This document shows positions 13,569 through 26,334 of a stretch of DNA of 64,000 bases, one piece after another. A program made the position numbers and the translations under genes. Origin of the DNA: Alnus glutinosa (lineage: Eukaryota > Streptophyta > Magnoliopsida > Fagales > Betulaceae). The first letter of the stretch is position 1, and every line of letters starts with the position of its first letter. The notes under the pieces are model-generated. The model did no database searches. It was not told where the DNA came from and saw only the letters and a program-made list of their open reading frames with translations. Location of the stretch: NCBI RefSeq assembly GCF_958979055.1, contig NC_084891.1:25257501-25321500 (forward strand). Reading direction: 5' to 3'.

Positions 13569-13602
<34 letters not shown>
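13352..13602. repeat. CT and GT/GA microsatellites upstream of SOFL
   Basis: A CT tract sits near 13347-13362, within 90 bases of the SOFL start. A compound GT-rich then (GA)n tract occupies about 13546-13600. Pyrimidine-rich tracts on the sense strand like these are common in plant core promoters and leaders, so the first is probably in the SOFL 5' UTR (inference). Confidence 0.7.
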
Positions 13603-13619
13603 GATAGTGGTGATGATAA

Positions 13620-16600
13620 GGGAAGATGTCATTCTTCACGTACAAATGTAATAATACTCAGCTTCTGTACTGCAATTTTTGCTCTTCTTTCGATAAAAAT
13701 GTAGAAGTATATCAGTGACGAGACGATTATATAATTGAAATATCGTGTCAGTAAAAATTCTTAAGAGATGAATTTTACTGACGCATCGTCAAGTTATTTA
13801 GCAGTTATATGATTCATTAGTCATACAACTATCACATAGTGAAAACTAGTGTTTTTTTAATAAATTTTAATCAAATAATTAATTTTTACTGTTATATGGT
13901 TGAGTTGTATAATAATTTACTAATTAAAATTATCCAATTTACAGGACATAATACATATGCCATTTGTACTTATTTTTTCTGCTGTTGTCAGAAGTACTCT
14001 ATAATGGACAACACAATTACACAAGAAGGCATGCCCTCCCTAATAGGCTTATAGCCTCATGCCTAATGAAAATTGAATTCATCTCATGCAATTTTTAGCC
14101 GGCTGTAAAAAGTTGAAGATTGACAGATTTATGCATAGCCGTTTGTAATTCCCTTTTCTTTTTACTAATCAGTAAATATATCTTGTCCCTTTGTTTGGTT
14201 TTGCAGGGATCTAATGCAAGTTTCAATTTATGGATGTCATCATGTTACTACACTTTGTGTATGCCATCCGCGATAGATTATTTATAAAGTGCAGTTTCAC
14301 TTAATAAAAAATTAATATGAAATTTAACATTCATGCATGCAGCATTTTTATAATCTATATATTCATTCAATGTGTGCAATTCACCTACCTAATATGTAAC
14401 TAATTAGCTTTGTTGGATATTACAATTTTTCCCACTAAAATTTCTAACGAGGCCGCATGGTGTAATTGATGTGTTTGGAAACCGAGTAGGATTAGGATTT
14501 TACTCGGGTTTTTTTCAAAACCTGCCCACCCGGTTTTAACCCGTACTCAACCCTAATTCATGCCCGAATTCAAAGTCAATTTAGGAGGAAAACGGCTGAC
14601 ACATATTTGGGACCCACGCGTGAGAAAAATGGTCTCCAAAAGAATCAAAAGAACGCGTGGGTCCCACTTTTAAATAATTTAAATAATAATAATTTAAATC
14701 AAATAATAATTTTTAATAATTAATAATTTTTATTTCAATTATTATTTCACACTATTTTTCACAACACCAATCATTATCAAACCTCCGATAATTTCTTACT
14801 ATTAAAAAACAATATTTTTCAATCTTAAAAATCCAACACCTAAACACAAATACAAAAAAGAATATAAATTCTACTCATCATCCAAACACAATTTTTTTAC
14901 CTCGAAATCTGCAAACAGAATAAGAATTCAATTCTGATTTCAAAAATTCAACATCCAAATGGACCATGTTATTCTAATATTATTTTTTGTGACTCCCGGA
15001 AGCATTAACTATATATATATATATATATATATGCATTATCACTACAAAAAGACTAGTTAAATTACAATTGAAGCATTCTGAAATCTCTTATAAATGTCAA
15101 TATCACCTAGTAAGAAACCAATATGATACTTCATTTGTGTCCATGCAACACCATTATAACCCACCACTCAATGTAGGCAATCCACCTACCCAATGTAGAA
15201 CTTAATTATATGTTCATATTAATATAAGCAATTGCCACATATTTCACCATGCATGTTTTGACCAATGACTTGATAATTTCAATTTTTCCACAGTCGATCC
15301 CACCATATAACAACTTCACTAATTAAAAGCCACACAAGCTTTACCATGCATTCCTTAGCGGCCTTCCTTGAAAAATTTCTCCACCTCAGAGATCTAGTCA
15401 AGGAAGTCTTCAATAAACATATTCTCATTAAAATTGATGATAAGATATATCATGAATTCAACTGATACTCTTTGTAGCCTCTACTCGCACCGTCGTCCAA
15501 ATGAAGGATAATTATAATAACTATAGCCCAAAAAATGCCTTTGAATAGGTTACAACTCAAAGCCCAATACTTAATTAAAAGAATATTTGAAATACAGAGA
15601 GTTTTTTCCACACTATTCAGCAGTACGTATATATGCCCTAAGCACACACTATATATATATATACAACATCTACTGGACAGTGACTTGATCTATATATGAA
15701 TTTATGACTGTTATATGGATGAAGAAGAGGATAACAAGCATACCATGCCCCAAACCGGTTTTAACATGCCTAGGTTTTAATCACATGATTAGGGTTTCAC
15801 GTGTAAGATTAGGACTTTCAGTGTATTGTGTGTCTAATAATATTAGAGTATGATTTGCAGTGACGTACAGATTATATGATGTCCGAAAATGTGGATGAGC
15901 GATCATTTATTCTTGTCAAACAAAAAATCATTTTAGGAGGTGATACACGTTATACCACGATTTTCAATTAAAAAAGAAATTTCAAGAAATGGAGGATAAT
16001 GCTTACGAAATGGATAAACTCTTTACAAATGTGATATTTTCCGTTATAAATGATGAAATGTTTCTGACATAATGATGACTCAAATGATTTATGTTATGGG
16101 CCTAATATTTCTATATATCAAATGATTATAGTTGCAAATGATAACTGTATTTTGAAAATTGAACATATACGATGGATTGTCACGTACGAATAGTGGGCAT
16201 GAGTAAGGTATATAGGCTTGACCTTATAATCTATAGTTTTTTGCCTTGATAACTCTTTAAATAGCCATGTTACCATATATATATATATATAGTAAGATAA
16301 TGGTGGTTTTAAGAAGGAAATCCTTTCTAAAATCCACCCTAGCACGCAAGTCCAAAATGGGCCCCGCTAAGATCGGCCAGTCCTTCCTACAAACAGAAAA
16401 GTAGAAGCTAGCCCTGCCTTTCTCATGCAAAATCTCCATTCATTAATTTTGTGATTATGATTGGATAATGGCATTTTTTTTTTCGCTAGAAGGACACCCA
16501 CTCCTTACCTCTATTTTTTTATTTTTATTATTATTTTTTTAAGCAAGTTGAAAAAAGGTTATAGGAAATCAATTAAAACACTGAAAAATAAGTAGGCTTC

Positions 16601-19480
16601 TGATAATTGATTCAAAACTGAAATTACAACAACCAAATAGTAAAAAATAGGTCCAAAAAAAAAAAAAAAAATTATAAAATTTATCCCGGGGTTGTGACAA
16701 ATAATTCTGTAAGGTTTCAAAAATGACAAAATAATAAAAATGTATGGTATGCTTATATAACGGATAACTCATTTCGGCTGATTTCCAGCAATTTTTTCGT
16801 TGGGGTCATTGTGAAAAATTGCACATTTATCTTCAAAATAATAATTGCGAAACATATTTCTAACTTATTGCCTCTTCCTAATCCTATTGATTGTTACGGG
16901 TCTCCATCACTACATGTAAATAAAAAATGGAGTTGAAGGTAATCGGTCGCTTCAAATTGATTAGAGAGGGTGGTCCATAACTTTGGGGGCGAACAATCCC
17001 TAAGCCAGCTAGAGGGGGCGGCCGAATCACCCCAAAGACCTAATGTGAGGGTGGCCGACTACCACCAACTACCATTAACTCCCATTTTTATTTTTTATTT
17101 TTATTTTTTAAAAAATAAAAATAAAAAAAGAAAAGCCTTTGATGGTGGGGTGCCGAGAGACTCGTAACTTTATTAACCTGGCTTTCGATAATTGATAACG
17201 ACAATAATATTGTTGACATTGTTTGATTTATTAATTAATTAAAGATATATTTCTAATAGAATCAATTATGGAGGGTCCCATTTGGTATCTCCTTTTTCTA
17301 TGAAACTAGTATATCATGGGCTTCGCCTGCACCATGCGCTTGCTAGCTATAATCTGGTCCCCAACAACTCCAAGGTCAAACATTGCCAGTTGCCAGTTGC
17401 CAGTTGCCACTACCGCCACCCCCTCCCCTCTGAAATTTCAAACCCTCCCCCACGATTCTCCCCCTCCATTGGAGACATCTTCAAACCCTTTCCTCTCTTA
17501 TTGGCTAACCCAAACAAATACCAGTCCATATCCACTAATTAATCTAGCTTTCCGAAGAAAAAAAAACACAAGAATATATGCGCTTACAAAAAGGTCACGA
17601 TTTCTCATTTATTTGTACGTCTTTGTCCTATTAGTTTGATTGCGTGAATAATTGAGAGAGCCAAAAAGACTGTTCACATTGAAACTCATGCTCCATATAC
17701 GTACAAATTCATGTTGCCGTGAGTTGAAATTGGTCCTTTAAAGCTACGTGGATCTTTGAGGCCCTCAGGAACTTTGAAATGCATGTGCCACAATACTATA
17801 CGTGCCATGTGCATTAAATGCCCGCATATCCCAAATTATAAGATTCTTTCCGATCACTTCCAAAACAAACAATTTTTATTTTATTATTTTTAAGATTGTT
17901 CAATTTCGATAAAATTTGCTGCATGTTCCGATCGTTTTCGAACAACAAATGTGAGAAAAATTTAACAAGATGAGGGTTTTTTTTTTTTTAATATATATAT
18001 ATATATAGTGTTTGAATTATTAGCATTACTGTACGGATTTTTAACTGTTCAATTTAGATATCCTGCTTGCTTTTGGTTACTTTTTGCCTTTAACAACAAG
18101 AAAGTATATATGATTTTGACACTCGTTTGTCAGTCCACTGGAGTTCAAAGTCTTCGTTGAAGCAAAAAAGTCGAGCAATCTACGGGAGCTAGCTAGGCAG
18201 GTTGAGAATGACGAATTCGAAAGTCACTCCCAAAATGGGATCGACCGTCCATTAATTCTAGAGAGGCTCGATCTCAAACCTTTGGAAGTGAGCTGCTGAT
18301 GATTCTCATAATTAATCATGATTCACAAGCAAAAAAATCATAATTTGTTTTTCTTGATCTAAGGCATCAATTAGCTAGGATTAATTGATGCCTCATCAAT
18401 TGCGATTGGCCGTCCTATTAATTAATTAATTATACAAAGAATACAAATTCAGCTAACTGTTTACGTAAACGTCACATAGCACAATAACAAATTAAATTGT
18501 TTAGTGACTGATACTGTAAATGACATGTCATGTCATGTTGTAAAAAACTTTATAGTAAAAGTTGTGAAACCGAATCAGAATTCAAAAATCTTAATTAGCA
18601 TAGTTTTATTGTTAAATTAAGATGTTAGTAGTCCTGCTGTACTGAGATTGGATTTCTTAATTAATTAATTTGCCTTTGATAAGTGTAACGATCCATCCTT
18701 AATGACATAATATTGTTCACTTTTGATTCTCCGAATCAGACTACTCTAAGAGAAGCACGTTTGACTGCGAAATTCTGATAGGTTCATGACCATCACGGTT
18801 TTAAAACGCATTGTATCAAGAATGATATGTTTATACATATAAGCACATTTTCATTTCCAAGCGATGTGAGTTGTCACAACAAAAGTAATGCATTTAATTG
18901 TGAGAGGGAAAAATGATGAATAGAAAATAACCATTAAGGCCTTGGGTGTCAAGATTGTTCACGAGCGATCGATCCAGTTACTATAACAGTAGCTGATAGC
19001 ATATATATATATATATATAAGTACAGATCATGGCATAGATGGGCTCCGCAGCAGCATATATATATATATATATATGCATGGCAGGAACTGGTAATAAATG
19101 AAGTGCGATGAAATAATGATGTGAAGTAAGTTACCATGTTGAGCAACAAGAGGGCAGCATGACAAAATGCCATGACTGCATGTCTGTCGAAAGCTATCCG
19201 GGGGTTTTGATCTGCGCGCACGCTCACCATATTTAATTTTTCACGACAAGAATTTGTACAAGATGCATGCGTGTATCTGAAGCCATATCCGATGTTAACT
19301 GGAAAGAAGAGCGTAAAGGCCGGAATGTATGTCGTACATCTCAAGGGCTGTCTGAAGTGTCTTTATTTATTTATTTATTTAAAAAAAATGATATACAGGG
19401 AAAGAGAAACTACACACAACCTGAAAGAAAAGAAAAAAAACAGGAGAACTACAGAGATAACAGCTAAAGGAGTTGTTTGA
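13620..19480. other. Long AT-rich intergenic stretch without a supported gene
   Basis: About 5.9 kb of AT-rich sequence with (AT)n tracts near 15010-15032, 16277-16291, 17991-18006, 19000-19020 and 19056-19076, and a T-rich/A-rich hairpin near 17085-17130. A segment at about 14460-14970 looks like decayed transposon sequence, with ACCCG-rich motifs and TTTGGA-type sequence at both ends. A tandem TTGCCAG run lies at 17382-17408. Open frames here are short and carry no recognisable domain. Confidence 0.5.
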
Positions 19481-20280
19481 ATTTTGGCCATAGTAGCCTA
19501 TGCCGGCTAAAGTTGTCGATGTCCACATTCAATCATATATAGTAGTCGATGTCGGCTAAAAAGTCATTGCAATCTAAGTTTCGGTCATAACAGTCGATGT
19601 TCCAAATCAGATTATAGTAGTCATTCTTTAGCCCATTTGATGTTCAAGATCAACGATCGCTAATAGACTATTCATCTTGTGAGGGCATGATAAGGATAGA
19701 AATCCGGCCTTGATAATTTGATTACCTTAAATTAATGAATTTAAATGATTTGATTAAATTTAGGGATTTAGTTTATATTTGAAATTATTCAAATCTTTGT
19801 AAAGCTCTATAAATAGAGAGTATTGTAGTACTCAAATCAAATATTAATGAAAGATGTAGCCTATAATGCTTTAACGTGTAGATGTAGGTCATATGCCAAA
19901 CTACCTTAATCTCTATGTCTTTCTCTCTTTCCTTTCATCTCTTTATTTCATAGATAGAAATTTCCTACAAACCGGTTTGTAAGAAATTTCATACAATCCA
20001 CATATAAGAATGACATGTGTCATTTAAACATGTGAGAAACATATGTTTTTTTTATTTTTTATTAATGCTATTAAAAAAGCCTGGGAGAACCACGTGCTAT
20101 TAAAATAATTTGTGCTTCTCATATATTAAGGGACACATGTCAATCTTATATGTGAGTTGTATGAAATTTTCTACAAACCGGTTTGTAGGAAATTTCTGTC
20201 CTTATTTCATTATGTTTTGGAATAAAATAAAATAAAATAAAAAACTATCTATAAATTCATTAAAAAAATATGAAAAAACC
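19480..20280 (+). mobile_element. LTR-like remnant, probably copia type, split by a MITE
   Basis: The sequence reads like the downstream half of a plant LTR: a TATA-like CTCTATAAATAGAG near 19805-19820, then an A-rich transcript-like stretch with AATGAAAG, then GTGTAGATGTAGGTCATATG and CCTTAATCTCTATGTC before a pyrimidine-rich run. No internal coding region or primer-binding site follows, so it is a solo or decayed LTR. A 250-bp MITE is inserted near its right part. Borders are approximate. Confidence 0.5.
19952..20201. mobile_element. Mutator-type MITE with 9-bp target-site duplication
   Basis: A 250-bp element with about 45-bp terminal inverted repeats: the left starts AGATAGAAATTTCCTACAAA and the inverted right starts GGACAGAAATTTCCTACAAA, each continuing into an ACCGGTTTGTA palindrome. 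Identical 9-bp direct repeats TTATTTCAT flank it at 19943-19951 and 20202-20210. A 9-bp duplication is the hallmark of the Mutator superfamily. There is no coding capacity. Confidence 0.88.
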
Positions 20281-20827
20281 AGGGGTGGAAATTTTATGAT
20301 TTTTTTTTTTTTAAGAAAAAAATAATTAATTTTTGTTTTCGAATTTATTGTCATATTGAAAAAAATTTAGGGTCATTTTTGTCTTTTTGCTAGGTTTGGG
20401 GGACATTGACAATTTTTTGATAATTTGGGAATATTTTCTCAATTGAAAGTTTGAGGGGAATATTGTTAATTGAGTAGTAGTATAAAAGGGGTACATGGAC
20501 TTTTTCATATATATAAATATAATAAGGGTTATTAGAGATTACCACATCAATGCTGTGAAATATTTGTGAGATAAAAATATGGTATTTAGAGTGCTCACCA
20601 ATGAAAGATGGCTACCAAATTGGTTTTCTTTTACAATGGGCCCAAGAGGTGATGGGGGAAAGTCACTCAACAGAATTGCTACCAAGTGCCAAGCAGCCAA
20701 GCTGGTTATTCAACACTCACCTGCTCTAAGCCCTTGTCACCTGCAACAATCATTTGCAAATTGCAAGCCATTTCTGGCGGATATCCGGGATCAAAATTTC
20801 TACAATAATGTCCATACAGAATCTATA

Positions 20828-20891
20828 ATTAGTCATGACAACTTCTTCATCCTTTTTTTTTTTTTTTTTGGAAGATTAGTCATGACAACTT
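20828..20891 (-). mobile_element. Tiny retroposon insertion with 17-bp target-site duplication
   Basis: A perfect 17-bp direct repeat (ATTAGTCATGACAACTT) occurs at 20828-20844 and 20875-20891. Between the copies are only 30 bases, mostly a run of 19 T. On the minus strand this is an oligo-A tail with a few bases of body, as left by extreme 5' truncation of a LINE- or SINE-mobilised transcript. Confidence 0.7.
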
Positions 20892-20929
20892 ATACTGATA
20901 GAATACCATATGGGTTATGTATTATTAAT

Positions 20930-21045
20930 TATTTTATTTTTTTTTATGTTTTTGACATGTCCACACAAGAGGGGAGATGAGAGATCCGAACTAGTGACCT
21001 CCGCTTCATGAGGCGTAGTCCCTAGCCAATTGAGCTACCCCTTGG
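20930..21045 (-). mobile_element. tRNA-derived SINE
   Basis: On the minus strand the head reads GGGGTAGCTCAATTGGCTAG with a good RNA polymerase III box A (TAGCTCAATTGG, 21037-21026). A box B-like AGTTCGGATCT follows (20992-20982), about 34 bases downstream. After the tRNA-like part comes a short body ending GTGTGGACATGTC, then an A-rich tail (+ strand T run at 20935-20946). The layout is that of a short plant SINE. No sure target-site duplication was seen. It is not counted as a tRNA gene because the stems do not pair well. Confidence 0.75.
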
Positions 21046-21713
21046 TGGCTAGTACGTGGTATCCCCACTATTTTAGAAATTTTCTGATAAAGTACAGTCC
21101 ATATGTCTCATGATATTTAGTGTGGTTTAATTAGCCACAAATTTTAAGTATTCAGTAATTTACTCCAAATAAGGAATTATTTGTAGAATTTAAATCAGAA
21201 TTGATCTTTATTCTGATTCTTATTCATTGATCGGAAGAATAAACAAGGTAAAATTCTGATTAAGGTCCCTGACCCGGCCTCCTATAAATACAGAGCATGT
21301 ATATTCCATTGCAACAATAGGCATAGATCATAAAATACCTCTCTACTAAAATATTTATCAAAGTTTCTATTGATGAGGTTATTGGATTCAGTTGAGCAAA
21401 TATGACTGCGTATTTTAAGCATAACAATATTTGTTTTGTATGCTAACACACACCGTCGGTATTGCAATGACGGCTTTGGCTGATACATGCACCATGCCAA
21501 TCAAGAGTTTCCATATTGTGCTGTTGGGCATGTCCTTGCGTTAATTTTGTACTAAAATATTGGAGGGCCATGCAGTTCATAAATTGGAGATCCCAACCAC
21601 CTGACAACTTCACTCAATCATGAGGTTTATCAGAAAGAACAACCTTATAACAAATTCAGAGTGAAGACACCCAACAAAAGACCCATCATCTATCAGTCCC
21701 GAGGGGTTAACTC
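21046..21713. other. Intergenic and probable 3' UTR of the HHP4-like gene
   Basis: Ordinary AT-rich sequence; the right part (about 21500-21713) is likely the 3' UTR of the minus-strand membrane-protein gene. Nothing else is recognised. Confidence 0.4.
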
Positions 21714-24700
21714 TTAACAACTTCCCAGGTCCCGCCATCTGAGGTAGACCAGACCAGCTTGATACTGTGTGTAGGCCCCTGCCACAACCAAGACATGAAA
21801 AAGCTGGTGACTATGGCCTGCAATATCAAACTTGCCGGGTCTCCACCGCTCCGGTATCCTTGTCGCATAAATCAACGCTCCTAATCCATATAAAGCCCCC
21901 ATTAATATCTCATAACCGGTAGTCTGGAGGGCCTCCGGCAGATGCTTGTACAATATTAGCTTGTGAACTATAGGTGCCACTCCTGACATGCTCATTCCAA
22001 AGAAGAGGGAAGCTCGGTAGCCCCGGAACTTTGGTTTATGGAAGGCTGGGAGGGAAGAGAAAACAATTGTGGCAAGAGCTGAGATTGTTATGATGCTTAA
22101 ATAGAGGTTGCAGAAGACGGGGTCACACATGAAAGAGTAGTAGACAGGAGGGTAAAAGGAAGTTGCAATCAGAGCTGCAATGCCTGCGTAGTCAAGTCTG
22201 ATCATTATGCAAGAAAGGTGTTGTGAGTGGCAAGAGAGGAGATGACACATGCTGCTGGCTAGCAAACAGAACATAGCTCCACATAAGAAGATGAAGAAAG
22301 GCCACCTTGTGATTGGCTGGATCATAAGGGGTGCCACCATGTTCACCACATCATATTTCACACCATGCTGCAATAATGAAACAAGTAAAGGCATTACTTC
22401 CATGGAGGTAGAGCAAGCTAACAGTGAGCTAGAAGAACCATTACCAAAACATATTTGACATTGTACTACCAGAAACTTCAACTAAGGAACACAAACAATT
22501 CATCAAAATGTACTTTAGGATAATGTATGTTGTTTAAAACTTCAAAATCATGTGCATGAGCCTGCAAGAGGGATCGGAATTTTCACCCATTGCTTAACAA
22601 ACTAAAATACCGATGCAAAATAACCCTTATCTAATCTATTTGCCTGGGTCTTTCTGCTACTGATGTTTTTGATGAATATATTGTCTCCTATGATCAACTG
22701 GTGGTTCTAAAAGCAATAGGAGAGGAATAAAACAATAGGAAAACTCCAAATTAGTTTGCAGAGATAAGTGCACGTTATTTGTTGATACCAAATTAAACAC
22801 AATACTGTTAAGAAGCAACAAAGTAAAATGCACAGAAATGCTGACCATGAATAATCATAATTAGAAGGCACAAAAATAATTTAGCTACAAATTCTTTAGC
22901 CTTTAACTTGTTGAAAGAAAAAGAACCGCAAACACAGGCTGACTTGAAAAGAAAAGAGAGAATCAACCACATTACTGACCATGCCTGAGCGTTATACCAG
23001 CATAAAGAGGTCTTAGTAAATGGCCTTATAAGACAACAACTCTATTACATAACCATCACCATGCAATTAAGCACTCTTCTAGCCTGAGAATTCTACTTGG
23101 AGAATTCTTTCTTATGCTATTCTTACAAAAAAAACAAATATCTATACAACACCTTTTAGTGAACATACCAGTACAAAAAGTAGTAGCAGAAAGAAGACTT
23201 GGTAAATGACTGGAAATGACTAAAAGTAGACAAGAAGTAAAGCAGTCACCATGGAGTTGACTTTTCTTCTCACCCCAAAATACCATTATAGTAAGTTTAA
23301 CAGTACAAGAAGTACTAACCCTTTTTTTTTTTTTTAATCTAATAAGCAATTAACCATTCAACTTTGTGTGTAAAAATAAGTTTCTAACATTTCAGTTTCT
23401 TAATGTCAGATATCGATTCACTGAGTCCGAGAACCTTCCAAGTTTCTTCTAGCAAACCTCCCACATTATCTACTTCTTCTAGTCAACCACTTAAAACTAC
23501 ATTCATAGGAAAAAAAAAAAAGAACAAAAAAGAACAAAAAAGAAGAAGAGAGAAATAATTAATACACCTGGGGGAACCGATCAGGCAAGCACTTGGTGAG
23601 GAGTTGCACAATATGCCAATCTGAGAGTGAGTAGAGAAAATCCGCAGATGGAAAAGATGTCCGTAATTCATCCTTTAATTTATGAAAACCAGGCATCTTA
23701 TGTAGTGAAGGAAGGCACTTCAACAGTTCAGAATGAATCTTGTGCAAATCAGCTCCTTTGACCATGTCAGAAAAACGCTGGAGGGATTTGAGATCCATGA
23801 CAGTAGGGGCTTTCATTGCCGTGTATATGGTCAGGCAGAGGAAAAGGAAGAACCCAATCAAATGCCTGAAACAAATGTCAGTAACGCTTGAGACTAATAC
23901 TAGATATGTTTGTTTTCACTTGTTTGATATTTTCTGAGCATCAAAGATAACGAAACAAATATACATATTGGACAAGGTAGTGAAATTGAGGAAAAGTACT
24001 AAAAAAAAAGATGGAAGCTCTTTTACATTAAGAAAAGGACCCAGAAAGTCAGGAAAAAAAAAAAAAAAAAAACTAATCCAATTATCAGTATAAAATACTT
24101 AGACCTTCATCAAGAACAGCCTTAAGAAACCAAATTAATAAAAACATATTAAATGGAAAAAATCTTCAGATGTAGCTGATTCTTTAGATCGTTCAATTCC
24201 TTCCATGGGATAAATCTGAAAGATTTTATCACACACTTAACAAAAAATACTCGATGAAGAAAAGCCAAGCAAAAACAAACATGAAGGAGAAAAACAAACG
24301 TTCCGAAGAATATAAGGTTAAAAGAAAAGAATACGATATATTTACGCATCTGCTAATTTTCTCTTACAACACCCATCAAATATCAAAATGTAACCTTGAA
24401 CATAGAAGTACAGCATCAGCAATAAAAAATATTTCAGTTAAAACATAATAAGCATTAAACTAATAGAAGCTTTTACATTTTTAGGGATAAAGTACTCACG
24501 TCCAGATATTAAGTGTTTCATTATGAACGGAGAATATGCTGAGGAACACCTGCTTCAATGGCCACTCAGATCGGTAATAACCCAGAATGAACTCATTGTC
24601 TCTTAAAAACCCTGGCAATGAGTGGTACCCAAGAAGCTGATATTTGACTTTCTTCCGCCATCTCTTTTCCTTACCTTTATGCAAACAGACGCTATCCCCA

Positions 24701-24771
24701 CCGTCGCAATCGAATATATTATAATATGTCTCAGATGAAGCAATCCACTCCCCATGGCCGTCACCTATCAT
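21714..24771 (-). CDS. HHP4: Heptahelical PAQR-family membrane protein, HHP4-like
   Basis: Seven-helix membrane protein of the adiponectin/progestin receptor (PAQR) superfamily; the plant HHP group is linked to hormone, sugar and cold responses. Three coding exons on the minus strand, 24771-24500, 23865-23568 and 22367-21714, join in frame to 407 residues. Diagnostic pieces in order: YHSLPGFLRDNEFILGYYRS and SVHNETLNIWTHLIGFFLF at the first helix, a long insert (about residues 108-190) ending CLPDRFPQ, then CHLLSCHSQHLS, RLDYAGIAALIATSFYPPVY, and near the C-terminus GHSHQLFHVLVVAGAY. The HxxxxH-type histidines and the aspartate expected to bind zinc in PAQR proteins are all present. The long loop and the WRDLGSC-like ending resemble HHP4/HHP5 rather than HHP1. 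A 3' splice site directly before the ATG (ag|AGATGAT at 24774) implies at least one upstream non-coding exon. Confidence 0.92.
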
Positions 24772-24774
24772 CTC

Positions 24775-26330
24775 TGCAACCCAGAAGAAGCAATGAGGAA
24801 CATTGTCAAACAGTCACAAAAGAAATTAACCAGCAAATGAAGTCGAGCTCATGTTCTTTCCTACATATACAAGTTATATTAAAAACTCAAGTACTCAACT
24901 ACTGTTAGATATTGACTCCACAGATTCTTCAAAGGTACTGTTCTGAAAGATTTTTTCGTCAAAACATGCTTACCATATGCATATTAACCCTTTATTTTAT
25001 GTTATAACTATTATCATTTGATTACTAAACAAGTTATCCTTGCTTTCATCTCAAAAAAATATCCAAGCCAAGCTGACTGCCTGTAGCAAGGTGCCAAGCA
25101 CATTAAGTTAATGTTAATGGCCTGCATTATCTGTCATATAAGCTGATCTCCAGTGTTTGCTCTGAGACCATTTTACAGACGGGAAAAGGCTAGATTAATA
25201 GTAAATTTCATAATTTTCCATAGAAATGCTTTGCGGCAACATCGAAAACTAAACAAAGGATATAAGGAATGAAAATCTGTGTCGACAAAGTGGGCTAATT
25301 ATATTAGGTTCTTACAGCTTACTGTTGCTTCGATATGCTCCCAAAAGATTGCTATCTTGTAAACAATTTAGTTTCTAAATCACTAAACTAGGGATTATGT
25401 TCAACTCCTTTTTGGCTTGAATTGCTATAGGCACATAAAGAATAATGTTGACACTACACCAAAATGACTGAGAAGTTCAAAACATAAAGAAGCCACTAAA
25501 ACATGGCATAAGTTTAGTCCTTTTTTCTTTTTCTTTTTAAAATGATAAAAGTGGAGGATGTTGAAGTTGAACTAATCTTAGGATACCAGAAAAAATCAAT
25601 GAAAAACAAGGGAGCTGTTTCTCAATTATGCATGTAACATAATTAATTTTTCAAATGACAATTAGTTTAACAATCTAACAGGGCAATTATTGCAACCCCC
25701 AAGTAGAAATATCAAAAGCAACAAGGACTACTTTTTGCTGTCATAAGTAAAGCACAAGTGGAGACATGCAACAATTAGTTCTAATCTATGTTCAGATTAG
25801 TACAAATTAGATAAATTTAGCTTCCCTTTTTTGTTTTTCCAACTAAGACATTTGTAATAGACTGAACTCATGACTTCAGCCTTTACCCTTTGTTTTTAGG
25901 AGAGGAGATGCCATTTGGTCCAAAGACCATTGCTCACTTTCCTTCTTTATCATTTTATTTTCAAGTACGTACCTCGACCTGATTTTTATACCTATTTCCT
26001 TAACTCTTTCTTTTCAGTTCTCCATGCATCTATATGCATTTTATAGCACTAATCATGCATGACTTCACCATCATTTAATCTAAATTCTAGTGCCCCATGA
26101 ATAATGCCCTAAAACTTATCGCAGTCAGGATAACAATAAGATCTTCGTCTTCTTTTTTTCTTTTTCCTTCTTTTTTTTTTTTTTTTTTTTTTTTTTTCTT
26201 AAGATTGAAAAATATAGATAGAGCCCAATCTTTTATTAAGCAAAGAAAATCTCAAATTATCACTCAAAATTCAGATAATCAATATTATCAATTTCCAATC
26301 CAAACACCACAATCATAATTACAAAAATCC
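24775..26330. other. Probable 5' UTR intron of the HHP4-like gene
   Basis: AT-rich sequence lying between the acceptor before the HHP4-like ATG and possible leader exons further right. It has a long T run at 26165-26198 and no supported reading frame. That it is intronic is an inference from the acceptor at 24775/24774. Confidence 0.4.
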
Positions 26331-26334
26331 AAGA

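Noticed and set aside
17282..17639. Frames of 86 and 107 codons with His/Pro-rich sequence
   Set aside because: Two overlapping frames over a small tandem TTGCCAG repeat, with no domain, splice support or codon-like bias.
20579..20980. 133-codon frame
   Set aside because: It runs through a retroposon duplication and an oligo-T tract into a SINE; no family is recognised for the first 90 codons.
20966..21042. Possible tRNA gene
   Set aside because: Box A and box B are good, but the acceptor and anticodon stems do not pair well and an A-rich-tailed body follows, so a SINE is the better reading.
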